Source of the DNA: an uncultured Thermoguttaceae bacterium
GTDB taxonomy: Bacteria > Planctomycetota > Planctomycetia > Pirellulales > Thermoguttaceae
Assembly: GCA_938042245.1 (NCBI GenBank)
Contig: CALIRO010000040.1
Span: forward strand, 1-64,000
DNA length: 64,000 nt
Reading direction: 5' to 3'
Below are positions 9,259 to 16,795 of the stretch, piece after piece (within the stretch, counting starts at the first letter, position 1; each line of letters begins with the position of its first letter). A program made the translations under genes and the position numbers. The notes under the pieces are model-generated. The model was not told where the DNA came from, searched no databases, and worked only from the letters and a program-made list of their open reading frames with translations.

Positions 9259-9876
9259 CTATTCCGGGTTGGAGGCTAGGGCGGCTGGGAGTAACCAACC
9301 TTGTCGAACCGCTTCCTCTAAAACCTGTTGGATGCGTTGCCACAAGAGCGGCACCGCTTGGGCGAACGGGCGATTGCGCTCTAGCACCTGATCGATGCGG
9401 ATCTGATGTTCTCGCCAAGCGGCTCCGCCCGTGTGGTAGTTATTTAGAATGGGTTGGAAGCGGTCCACCGCGGCTACAAAGCGGGCCTCGGGCGTTTTCT
9501 GCCCTTCGAATTCCTCCCAAAGGTTCCGCCACTGGGTTGCCTGCTGGGTGGGCAGGAGGCTGAAAAGTCGATCCGCCGCACGCCGTTCCCGCTCCGCTTT
9601 GTCCGCCGTCGCTTCCGTATCATAAACATAGGTATCCCCAGCGTCGATCTCCACCAAATCATGGACCAAGGCCAGTTGTAAGACCCGGCAAAGGTCGATC
9701 TGTTCGGCAGCATACTCGGCCAAAAGCATACACATGGCCGCCACATGCCAACTGTGCCCCGCGGCATCCTCCCGACGCGTGCGATCCACCAACCACGTCC
9801 GCCTCTGTACTGATTTGAGCTTGTCGATCTCCACCGCAAAGCGAATCTGACGATCCAATCGTTCGGGGTCCCCCAT
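9259..9876 (-). CDS. HD-domain phosphohydrolase, YfbR/HDDC2-like
   Basis: Metal-dependent phosphohydrolase of 205 residues. The HD ligands are visible: H41 in the AGHSWH segment, H72-D73 in LVHDLVEIDAGD and D138 in AAVDRFQP. The spacing and the flanking text resemble 5'-deoxynucleotidases (YfbR) and the HDDC2 family, which dephosphorylate nucleoside monophosphates. The ATG at 9876 is preceded by a strong GAGGAGGAG. It is transcribed alone, convergent with glnA. The exact substrate is inferred from family only. Confidence 0.82.
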   Translation of the reverse strand: MGDPERLDRQIRFAVEIDKLKSVQRRTWLVDRTRREDAAGHSWHVAAMCMLLAEYAAEQIDLCRVLQLALVHDLVEIDAGDTYVYDTEATADKAERERRAADRLFSLLPTQQATQWRNLWEEFEGQKTPEARFVAAVDRFQPILNNYHTGGAAWREHQIRIDQVLERNRPFAQAVPLLWQRIQQVLEEAVRQGWLLPAALASNPE

Positions 9877-10123
9877 GGTGCTTTTCTCCTCCTCGGCATG
9901 TTGTCTGCTCTCGCTTAAATCCGAGGTGCCCCTGGTAGCGGATTCGAAGGCATCTGAAATGAGCCGCCTTTCCTCCCCTGTATTGCTAATTAATTAAGAA
10001 AGATTTTTTATTATACCCCATAGTGCTAGTACCGGTCTGGGCCTAGACTGGTCTTTGGGAAATAAGAACGTAAAATTTATTGCGTTATGGTCTCTGTTTT
10101 TTTATCCCAAGGAGCTTGCAACA

Positions 10124-10849
10124 ATGGCGTCGTTATCGACGGGGGTGGCTTCGATGCCATTGCAGACGGCCGTGGAGAAGAGGGGGCTGGAGGCGCTCCG
10201 CCGCTGCTACCAATGTCGAAAGTGCACCAACGGTTGCCCGCTTACGTTTGCGATGGATCTAATGCCCCATCAGGTGGTTCGGGCGGTGCAACTGGGCTTG
10301 GATCAGGAGGTGCTTGGCTCGAAAACTATCTGGGTCTGTGCGGCCTGCCAAACCTGTTCCACCCGCTGTCCAAACGATATCGACATCGCCCATCTCATGG
10401 ACCTGTTACGGCAGGAGAATCGGCGTCGGCAGGTCGAGCCTGCGGAGCCTGAGGTGGTTTTGTTCCACCAGGCCTTTTTGGGGTCGGTGTGTCGGCATGG
10501 TCGGGTCTTTGAAGTGGGGATGTTGGCCCGATATAAATGGGCCGCTCTCTGGAGCGGTCTCCGAAAAGGCCGACAAAACCTAAAACAGTTTGCAATCCAG
10601 CTTTGGCAGGATGCCCGGCTCGGTTGGGCGATGTTCCGCCGGCGTCGGCTCCGTATCTGGCCTAGCCGGATCCATGCCAAAGACCAAATCCGCCGCATGG
10701 GCAGCGCCCCATCGGAAAATCTCTCCTTGGCTCGATCTGATGCCGGAGGTTCCGGAGTATCCGAAATATCCGGCCAAAATCGTTCCACCTCGTCGGTTGG
10801 CGATTCCCTGGCCGATGATTATGGGCAAGCCGGAGGAACGCAGCGATGA
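10124..10849 (+). CDS. hdrC: Heterodisulfide reductase-like subunit C
   Basis: Electron-transfer subunit with two [4Fe-4S] clusters that links HdrA to HdrB. Cluster one is C28-x2-C31-x2-C34-x3-CP and cluster two C72-x2-C75-x2-C78-x3-CP. AAGGAG lies 9 nt before the ATG at 10124, which I prefer to an upstream in-frame start. Residues 120-241 form a basic, low-complexity tail that is longer than usual for HdrC. The reading frame is supported because its TGA overlaps the hdrB start as ATGA. The upstream spacer (9877-10123) is AT-rich, with TTAATTAA and TATTATA tracts, and is the likely operon promoter. It is the first gene of hdrCBA. Confidence 0.9.
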   Translation: MASLSTGVASMPLQTAVEKRGLEALRRCYQCRKCTNGCPLTFAMDLMPHQVVRAVQLGLDQEVLGSKTIWVCAACQTCSTRCPNDIDIAHLMDLLRQENRRRQVEPAEPEVVLFHQAFLGSVCRHGRVFEVGMLARYKWAALWSGLRKGRQNLKQFAIQLWQDARLGWAMFRRRRLRIWPSRIHAKDQIRRMGSAPSENLSLARSDAGGSGVSEISGQNRSTSSVGDSLADDYGQAGGTQR

Positions 10850-11784
10850 TTCAGGTCGGCTATTATCCGGGTTGTGCGTTGCACGGCACAGCGGCCGAGT
10901 TCGACGAAAGTCTTCGGGCCGTCTGCCACGCCTTGGACATCCGGTTGGCGGAACTGCAAGATTGGAATTGTTGCGGTGCCTCGTCGGCCCACAGCCTGGA
11001 CGACCAATTGGCCGTGGACCTGGCGGAGCGGAACCTTCGGCTTGCTGTCCAGACAGGTCCGGACCTTTTGGCCCCGTGTGCGGCCTGTTTCCATCGGCTG
11101 AAAACGGCTCAGAAGCAGCGGCCCGGATATGAAGTGGCGATTTGGCATGTGAACGAATTTTTCTCCCGTCCGGAACGGTTAAGCCAGCTTCGGCGCCGAT
11201 TGCAGCGGCCTTTGCAAGGGCTTAGAGCGGTCCCCTATTACGGCTGTCTTACTCAGCGGCAACCGAAGATAACCGACGCCCCTCAGCCGGAATGGCCTAC
11301 CAGTATGGACCTGCTTATGGAGGCTCTTGGCATCCAGGTGCGCCGGTGGTCCTACAAGACCGACTGTTGCGGGGGCAGTTTGGAGGTGGCCCGGCCCGAT
11401 TTGGTAGAGCATTTATGCAATCGGCTTGTTCGGGCCGCCCAGGAGGCCGACGCCGATTGCATCGTAACCGCCTGCCCCATGTGCCAGGCCAATCTAGATA
11501 TTTCCCAGGCGATGGCAGTTCCGATGGCCCAAAAGGCTTCCCTCGCCCTTCAGTCGGAACCAAACAGGCCGGAGGGGACAAGCTCGCCTCTGCCCTCTCC
11601 GGGACAGGCCGGCCTGTCCAACAGGCCGGCGGAGGGAGCCACAACCAATGGCCATTTGCCGGTCTTTTACATTACCGAGCTGATGGCCCTGGCCCTTGGG
11701 GTAGGAAAGCCGGCCCGATGGTGGCAACGCCACATGATCGATCCTCGTCCCTTGCTTGCGCAAAAAGGGTTTCCGATAGAATGA
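10846..11784 (+). CDS. hdrB: Heterodisulfide reductase-like subunit B
   Basis: Catalytic subunit with two CCG domains that bind non-cubane iron-sulfur clusters in methanogen HdrB. The domain-1 cysteines are C10, C42-C43, C78 and C81. The domain-2 cysteines are C134, C174-C175, C210 and C213. Both sets are complete. Start and stop overlap the neighbours by 4 bp (ATGA) on each side, so translation is coupled with hdrC and hdrA. Residues about 229-269 are a Ser/Pro/Gly-rich insert encoded by DNA with an inverted repeat (GGCCGGCCTGTCC near 11608 and ACAGGCCGGC near 11620). It falls between the second CCG domain and the C-terminal helix FYITELMALALG. In a MetFV-type complex this subunit need not act on CoM-S-S-CoB. 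Confidence 0.92.
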   Translation: MIQVGYYPGCALHGTAAEFDESLRAVCHALDIRLAELQDWNCCGASSAHSLDDQLAVDLAERNLRLAVQTGPDLLAPCAACFHRLKTAQKQRPGYEVAIWHVNEFFSRPERLSQLRRRLQRPLQGLRAVPYYGCLTQRQPKITDAPQPEWPTSMDLLMEALGIQVRRWSYKTDCCGGSLEVARPDLVEHLCNRLVRAAQEADADCIVTACPMCQANLDISQAMAVPMAQKASLALQSEPNRPEGTSSPLPSPGQAGLSNRPAEGATTNGHLPVFYITELMALALGVGKPARWWQRHMIDPRPLLAQKGFPIE

Positions 11785-14700
11785 CTGCAGAACGCGAAAG
11801 TTTTTCGTCTCGGGGGTTCTCCAGCGCGTCTGTGTCCGCCAACGAGCAGAGCGGCGGACGTTCTGCGCCGATGGCCTCGCAGTCCGGCCCGCAGCAATTG
11901 ACGGCGGCGCATTCGGACTCGAACGGTGCGCCTGTTGGGGCTGTTCTGGTGGTCGGCGCCGGCATTGGCGGGATGCAGGCGGCTTTGGACTTAGCCCAGG
12001 CCGGGTTTCGGGTAACGTTGGTGGAGCGGCAGTCGGCCATTGGCGGCCACATGGCCCAACTGGATAAAACCTTCCCCACCAACGATTGCTCCATGTGCAC
12101 CCTGTCGCCCAGGCTCCTGGAGGTGGCCAAACATCGAAATATCGACCTTTTGACCCAGACGGATGTGCTTAGCATCGAAGGTCAACCGGGCCGATTTCAA
12201 GTGCGGCTTCGGACCCAGCCCCGTTTTGTGATACTGGACAAATGTAATGCTTGCGGCGATTGCCTGGCTGTCTGCCCGGTGGAACTGCCCAACGAGTTTG
12301 ACCAAGGGCTTTCTACTCGAAAGGCCATCCACAAGCTCTATCCTCAGGCCATTCCCGGACCGATGACGATCAGCAAACAGGCCCGGCCTGCCTGTGTACA
12401 GGCCTGCCCAGCCGGGGTGAATTGCCAAGGGTATGTGGCCCTGGTGGGTCAGGGCCGCTTTGCCGAAGCCTACGCTCTGATTCGCCAGCAGAATCCGTTT
12501 CCTAGTGTGTGCGGTCGGATTTGCCATCATCCGTGCGAACAAGCCTGCCGACGTAGTGAGCTGGACGAGCCGCTGGCCATCAATCCACTGAAACGTTTTG
12601 TTTCCGATTGGGTATTTCAGCAGCGGCGAAATGGTCAACCGGCAGCCCCGCCGGAAAAAGGCCCTCCAGCGCGGCAGCTGGGCCGGGTGGCTGTCGTCGG
12701 CGGCGGACCGGCCGGCCTGACCGCTGCCCGAGACCTGGCCCTTCGGGGGTATTCTGTTACCTTGTTTGAGGCGGCCGAAAAGTTAGGCGGCACAATGCGG
12801 TCGGCCATCCCAGCTTACCGGCTCCCGGACGACGTATTAGACCGGGACATCGAAGAGATTTTGGCCGCCGGGTTTGAAGTCCGCCTGGGCCAAGCGCTGG
12901 GCCGAGATTTTTCCCTGGAGGACCTTCGGCAGGAAGGGTTCCAGGCGGTCTTCTTGGCCTTAGGATGCAGCCGAGCGGTACCGCTCCGAACAAACACCGA
13001 AGGCAGCCCTCTGGAAGGCCGAGACCTGGAAGGCGTCCAGCTTGGGCTAGATTTTCTGCGGCAGGTGAAACAGACCGGCCAGCCTCGGCTTCATGGCCGG
13101 GTGGTCGTGATCGGCGGCGGCAATGTGGCCATAGATGTGGCCATGTGCGCCCGGCGCCAAGGCGCCCACGAGGTGGAAATCGTCTGCCTGGAGAAACGGG
13201 AAGAAATGCCCGCCCACAGCTGGGAGGTGATGGAGGCGTTGGAGGAGGGGATTGATCTTCGGCCCGGCTGGGGAGTGTATCGGATTCTAGGCGCCGACGG
13301 CAGGGTGAGCGGCCTGGTGTTGCAAGAGTGCCTTTCGGTTTTCGATGCCCAGAAGCGGTTTTCGCCTCGGTTTGGGCCCCATCGTCAGGAAATCCAAGCC
13401 GATTTTGTCTTGATCGCCATCGGTCAGCAGGCGGACCTTTCCTTCTTGCCGGACAGGAGTCCGCTTTGGTCGGCCGATGGTCGGCGGTTGGCAGCGGATT
13501 CGCTTACCTTGCAGACGCCGGTGGGCTGGATTTTTGCTGGCGGCGATCTGGTAACCGGTCCTACATCGGTGGTCGAAGCAGTAGCCCAGGGGCATCAGGC
13601 CGCCGAAAGTATCCACCGATACTTACAGGGCGAAGATATGGCCGCCTACCGGGCGCGCCTGGAGGAACAGAGAAAACGAAAGCCGGAACCTGCGCCCAGG
13701 CCGGATCGGTGGTTTGCCCGGCAGGAGCGGGTTCGGCCTGAGCGGCTGCCAGTAGGCCAACGCTACGCCTACGAAGAGATCGAGCAGACGCTTTCGGCCG
13801 AGCAGGCCATGCAGGAGGCCCGCCGGTGTCTGAGCTGCGGCCTGTGCAGCGAGTGCCTGGAATGCGTCCGTGCGTGCAAGGCTGAGGCCATCCTGCACCA
13901 GATGCTCCCCGAAGAGCGGACCGTCGAAGTGGGCGCTGTGGTGCTGGCGCCGGGCTTTGAGCCGATGCCGGGCAACATCCGTCCAGAATACGGCTACGGC
14001 ATCTACCCGAATGTGGTTACTAGCCTGGAGTTTGAGCGGATTTTGAGCGCCTCGGGGCCGTTCCAGGGGGAAGTGCGTCGGCCGTCGGATGCCCACGAGC
14101 CCCGGCGGATTGCCTGGATTCAGTGCGTCGGTTCCCGGGACGTGCAATTGGGCCATGACTATTGCAGCAGTGTCTGCTGCATGTACGCTCTGAAAGAGGC
14201 GATGATGGCGGTGGATCATGTGCCCGGTTTGCAGGCCACCATCTTTGCCAACGACATTCGAGCCTTTGGCAAGGGTTTTGAAAACTATTACACGGCGGCG
14301 CAGCGGCAGTACGGGGTGCGGATTGTGCGCGGTTTGCCTTCGACGGTCAAAGAGCAGCCGCAGACGGCCAACCTGCTGCTGAGCTATGTCGATGATACGG
14401 GCCGACCGGTTGAAGAAGAGTTCGATTTGGTAGTTCTGAGTGTGGGTCTTCGACCGGTGGCCGGGGCGATGGAACTAGCCCACCGGCTGGGAATCGAATT
14501 GGACCAGGCTGGTTTTTGCCAAACGGCGCCGGGGGGTCTGTATCGAACTAGTCGGGAGGGGATTTTTGTGGCCGGTTCGTTTGCTGCCCCGATGGATATT
14601 CCGGAAACGGTCATCAGTGCCAGTGCGGCGGCGGCAGCAGTTGGTGAACTTTTGTATCCAGCACGCGGCAGCTTGGTCAGTGCTAAGGGCTTTCCCCCGG

Positions 14701-16607
14701 AGCGGGATGTTTCCGGCCAGCCGCCTCGGATCGGCGTTTTTGTCTGCCGATGCGGCACCAACATTGCCCGGGTGGTGGATACAACGGCGGTGGTGGAATA
14801 TGCCCGGGAACTGCCGAATGTCGTGTATGCGGAGGAAAATCTATACACCTGTTCTACCGACACCCAGCGGCGGATCATCCAGGCGATCGAAGAGCACCAG
14901 CTCAATCGGGTGGTAGTGGCCAGTTGTACTCCCCGTACCCATGAGCCGCTCTTCCAGCAAACGCTCCGCGAGGCCGGGCTGAACCGACACCTATTTGAAA
15001 TGGCCAATATCCGCGATCAGTGTTCTTGGGTGCATGGACGTTGGCCGATGGAGGCCACGGAAAAGGCGAAGGACTTGGTGCGAATGGCGGTTGCTCGGGC
15101 GGCCCGATTGCGCCCCTTGGCGGATGTGCGCATCCCGATTGAGAAGCGGGCCTTGGTGCTGGGCGCGGGGGTGGCCGGGTTGACCGCCGCATTGAGTTTG
15201 GCCGATCAGGGGTTTCCGGTGGCGATTGTGGAAAAGGAACTCGAGCCGGGCGGCCTGGCCCGTCGGCTCCGCCGCACCTTAGACGGCCTGGATGTGCCCC
15301 AGCTTTTGGCCGAACTGCTCCAAAAGGTCCAAAACCACCCCAACATCCAGCTTTATCTGGGCGCCCAGTTGGAAGAGTTTGGCGGCCATGTGGGCCGGTT
15401 CCGAGTGGTGATCCGTCAGACTTTGCCTCCGCCTGGATCCCTCATCCAGCAGCCTGACCAAAGCCATTCTCCAGCCTTCCAGAATTCCTCGGCCGACCGC
15501 CGGGTAGAACTGCTGGCCGGGGCGGTGATCGTGGCCACCGGCGGCGCCGCTTATGAGCCGACCGAATACGGCTACGGCCAAAGCGCCGCCTCGTCTGGCC
15601 AACCTCCTGCGGCGCTTAGCCAAACAGCCACCGCCCCTGCTCCGGCTCCCAACGTACTTACCCAAGCTCCCAACATACTTACCCAATTGGACTTGGAAGC
15701 TCTGTTGGCCCACCAGCCGCAGCGGGTGCGCAGCTGGCGGCAGGTGGTGATGATCCAATGCGTGGGTTCCCGGACGCCGGAGGCGCCGTATTGCTCCCGG
15801 GTCTGCTGCAATCAGGCAGTCAAAAACGCTCTGGCCCTTTTGGAGATCCATCCAGGGCTTCGGATTTATGTGTTGCATCGGGACATACGCACCTATGGGT
15901 TTTATGAACGGGCGTATCGGCAGGCGCGGGAGGCGGGGGTGGTGTTTTTACGATTCCTGCCGGATCGGCCGCCGGAAGTAGAAGCCCGCTCAGATGGCCT
16001 ACTTGTCCGGGTCTATGAAGAGGCGTTGAATCGGCCGGTGGAGCTTCGGCCGGATGGTCTGGTGTTGTCGGCGGGACTGCGGCCGGCCCCGTCGGCCCAG
16101 GAGGTCTCCCAACTGTTGAAGATTCCCCTTACAGCCGACGGCTTTTTCCTGGAGGCCCATATGAAACTTCGACCCCTGGATGTGGCGACCGAAGGGATTT
16201 TTTTGGCCGGGTTGGCTCATGGACCGAAGATGCTTTCCGAGGCGATGGTGCAGGCCAAGGGGGCGGCCAGTCGAGCCGCTGCCCTGTTGAGCCAACACAC
16301 CCTGGACCGATCCGGTATCGTCTCGGAAGTGGATCCTCGTCGGTGTGCGGCCTGTCTTACCTGTGTGCGTCTTTGCCCGTTTGATGTACCGAGAATCACT
16401 GAAGAAGGGGTGGCCTATATTGAACCGGCCCAATGCCAGGGCTGTGGCCTGTGCGCCTCGGTCTGCCCGCGCAAAGCGATTCAGACCCGTCACTACGAAG
16501 ACGAGCAATTGCTGGCCAAACTGGCCGCCTTGTGGGCCGCGCCCGCTCCGGCGGGAAACTTGGTCGATGGGGAGATTGCCTGTTCGACTGGTTCGACGGG
16601 GGTTTGA
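11781..16607 (+). CDS. hdrA: Giant HdrA: HdrA / NfnB-GltD / HdrA fusion flavoprotein
   Basis: Flavin-based electron-transfer core of 1608 residues; common HdrA is about 650. Order of parts: FAD site VVGAGIGG (57-64) and TNDCSMCTLSP; a [4Fe-4S] motif CNACGDCLAVCP (155-166); an NfnB/GltD-like unit with its own cysteine-rich head (C205-C256), FAD motif GGGPAG (307-312) and NAD(P)H motif GGGNVAID (446-453); the rest of HdrA module one (CLSCGLCSECLEC at 683, QCVGSRD at 781, CSSVCC); a second HdrA module (VCRCGTNI at 988, VASCTPRTHEPLF at 1047, FAD GAGVAGLTAA at 1128, a second CVGSR and CSRVCC); and two ferredoxin clusters at the C terminus. Near 15646-15687 a 21-bp tandem repeat encodes APNVLTQ-APNILTQ. 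The start ATG overlaps the hdrB stop. It is expected to take hydride from NAD(P)H and may bifurcate electrons. Confidence 0.93.
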   Translation: MTAERESFSSRGFSSASVSANEQSGGRSAPMASQSGPQQLTAAHSDSNGAPVGAVLVVGAGIGGMQAALDLAQAGFRVTLVERQSAIGGHMAQLDKTFPTNDCSMCTLSPRLLEVAKHRNIDLLTQTDVLSIEGQPGRFQVRLRTQPRFVILDKCNACGDCLAVCPVELPNEFDQGLSTRKAIHKLYPQAIPGPMTISKQARPACVQACPAGVNCQGYVALVGQGRFAEAYALIRQQNPFPSVCGRICHHPCEQACRRSELDEPLAINPLKRFVSDWVFQQRRNGQPAAPPEKGPPARQLGRVAVVGGGPAGLTAARDLALRGYSVTLFEAAEKLGGTMRSAIPAYRLPDDVLDRDIEEILAAGFEVRLGQALGRDFSLEDLRQEGFQAVFLALGCSRAVPLRTNTEGSPLEGRDLEGVQLGLDFLRQVKQTGQPRLHGRVVVIGGGNVAIDVAMCARRQGAHEVEIVCLEKREEMPAHSWEVMEALEEGIDLRPGWGVYRILGADGRVSGLVLQECLSVFDAQKRFSPRFGPHRQEIQADFVLIAIGQQADLSFLPDRSPLWSADGRRLAADSLTLQTPVGWIFAGGDLVTGPTSVVEAVAQGHQAAESIHRYLQGEDMAAYRARLEEQRKRKPEPAPRPDRWFARQERVRPERLPVGQRYAYEEIEQTLSAEQAMQEARRCLSCGLCSECLECVRACKAEAILHQMLPEERTVEVGAVVLAPGFEPMPGNIRPEYGYGIYPNVVTSLEFERILSASGPFQGEVRRPSDAHEPRRIAWIQCVGSRDVQLGHDYCSSVCCMYALKEAMMAVDHVPGLQATIFANDIRAFGKGFENYYTAAQRQYGVRIVRGLPSTVKEQPQTANLLLSYVDDTGRPVEEEFDLVVLSVGLRPVAGAMELAHRLGIELDQAGFCQTAPGGLYRTSREGIFVAGSFAAPMDIPETVISASAAAAAVGELLYPARGSLVSAKGFPPERDVSGQPPRIGVFVCRCGTNIARVVDTTAVVEYARELPNVVYAEENLYTCSTDTQRRIIQAIEEHQLNRVVVASCTPRTHEPLFQQTLREAGLNRHLFEMANIRDQCSWVHGRWPMEATEKAKDLVRMAVARAARLRPLADVRIPIEKRALVLGAGVAGLTAALSLADQGFPVAIVEKELEPGGLARRLRRTLDGLDVPQLLAELLQKVQNHPNIQLYLGAQLEEFGGHVGRFRVVIRQTLPPPGSLIQQPDQSHSPAFQNSSADRRVELLAGAVIVATGGAAYEPTEYGYGQSAASSGQPPAALSQTATAPAPAPNVLTQAPNILTQLDLEALLAHQPQRVRSWRQVVMIQCVGSRTPEAPYCSRVCCNQAVKNALALLEIHPGLRIYVLHRDIRTYGFYERAYRQAREAGVVFLRFLPDRPPEVEARSDGLLVRVYEEALNRPVELRPDGLVLSAGLRPAPSAQEVSQLLKIPLTADGFFLEAHMKLRPLDVATEGIFLAGLAHGPKMLSEAMVQAKGAASRAAALLSQHTLDRSGIVSEVDPRRCAACLTCVRLCPFDVPRITEEGVAYIEPAQCQGCGLCASVCPRKAIQTRHYEDEQLLAKLAALWAAPAPAGNLVDGEIACSTGSTGV
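15646..15687 (+). repeat. In-frame 21-bp tandem repeat in hdrA
   Basis: Two adjacent copies of CTCCCAACRTACTTACCCAA plus one base differ at only two positions. They add seven residues in a Pro/Ala-rich linker between HdrA parts, so the frame is kept. Confidence 0.75.
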
Positions 16608-16743
16608 GGCATCAGGAAGTAAAGCCGGGCGGCTTCAGAAGCTCTGAAACGAAAAGCGGACGCTGGGGTGCTGGTTCTCGCTGTGGGGCTTCCGGTGGGC
16701 GGTGTCCGATGGGGGGTGGAGGAATCAGGAGGCAAAGGACCAG

Positions 16744-16795
16744 CGTCTGTCGGCGGTTAACCGACTCATCGTCTGCCGGTGGTTAACCGACTTTG
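16744..16795. repeat. 26-bp tandem repeat between hdrA and the PilM-fusion gene
   Basis: Two copies of a CGTCTGYCGGYGGTTAACCGACT-type unit (first copy 16744-16769, second from 16770). The second copy contains the stop codon of the leftward PilM-fusion gene. The inner GGTTAACC is palindromic. Confidence 0.65.

Noticed and set aside
10590-11132. Alternative frame over the hdrC C terminus suggesting a frameshift
   Set aside because: The hdrC frame ends in an ATGA overlap with hdrB, the same coupling as between hdrB and hdrA, so no frameshift is needed.
11292-11780. N-terminal extension of hdrA to 11292
   Set aside because: The frame is open, but it runs antiparallel in meaning to hdrB, whose cysteine motifs prove its own frame. 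The ATG at 11781 overlaps the hdrB stop as ATGA and starts the real HdrA.
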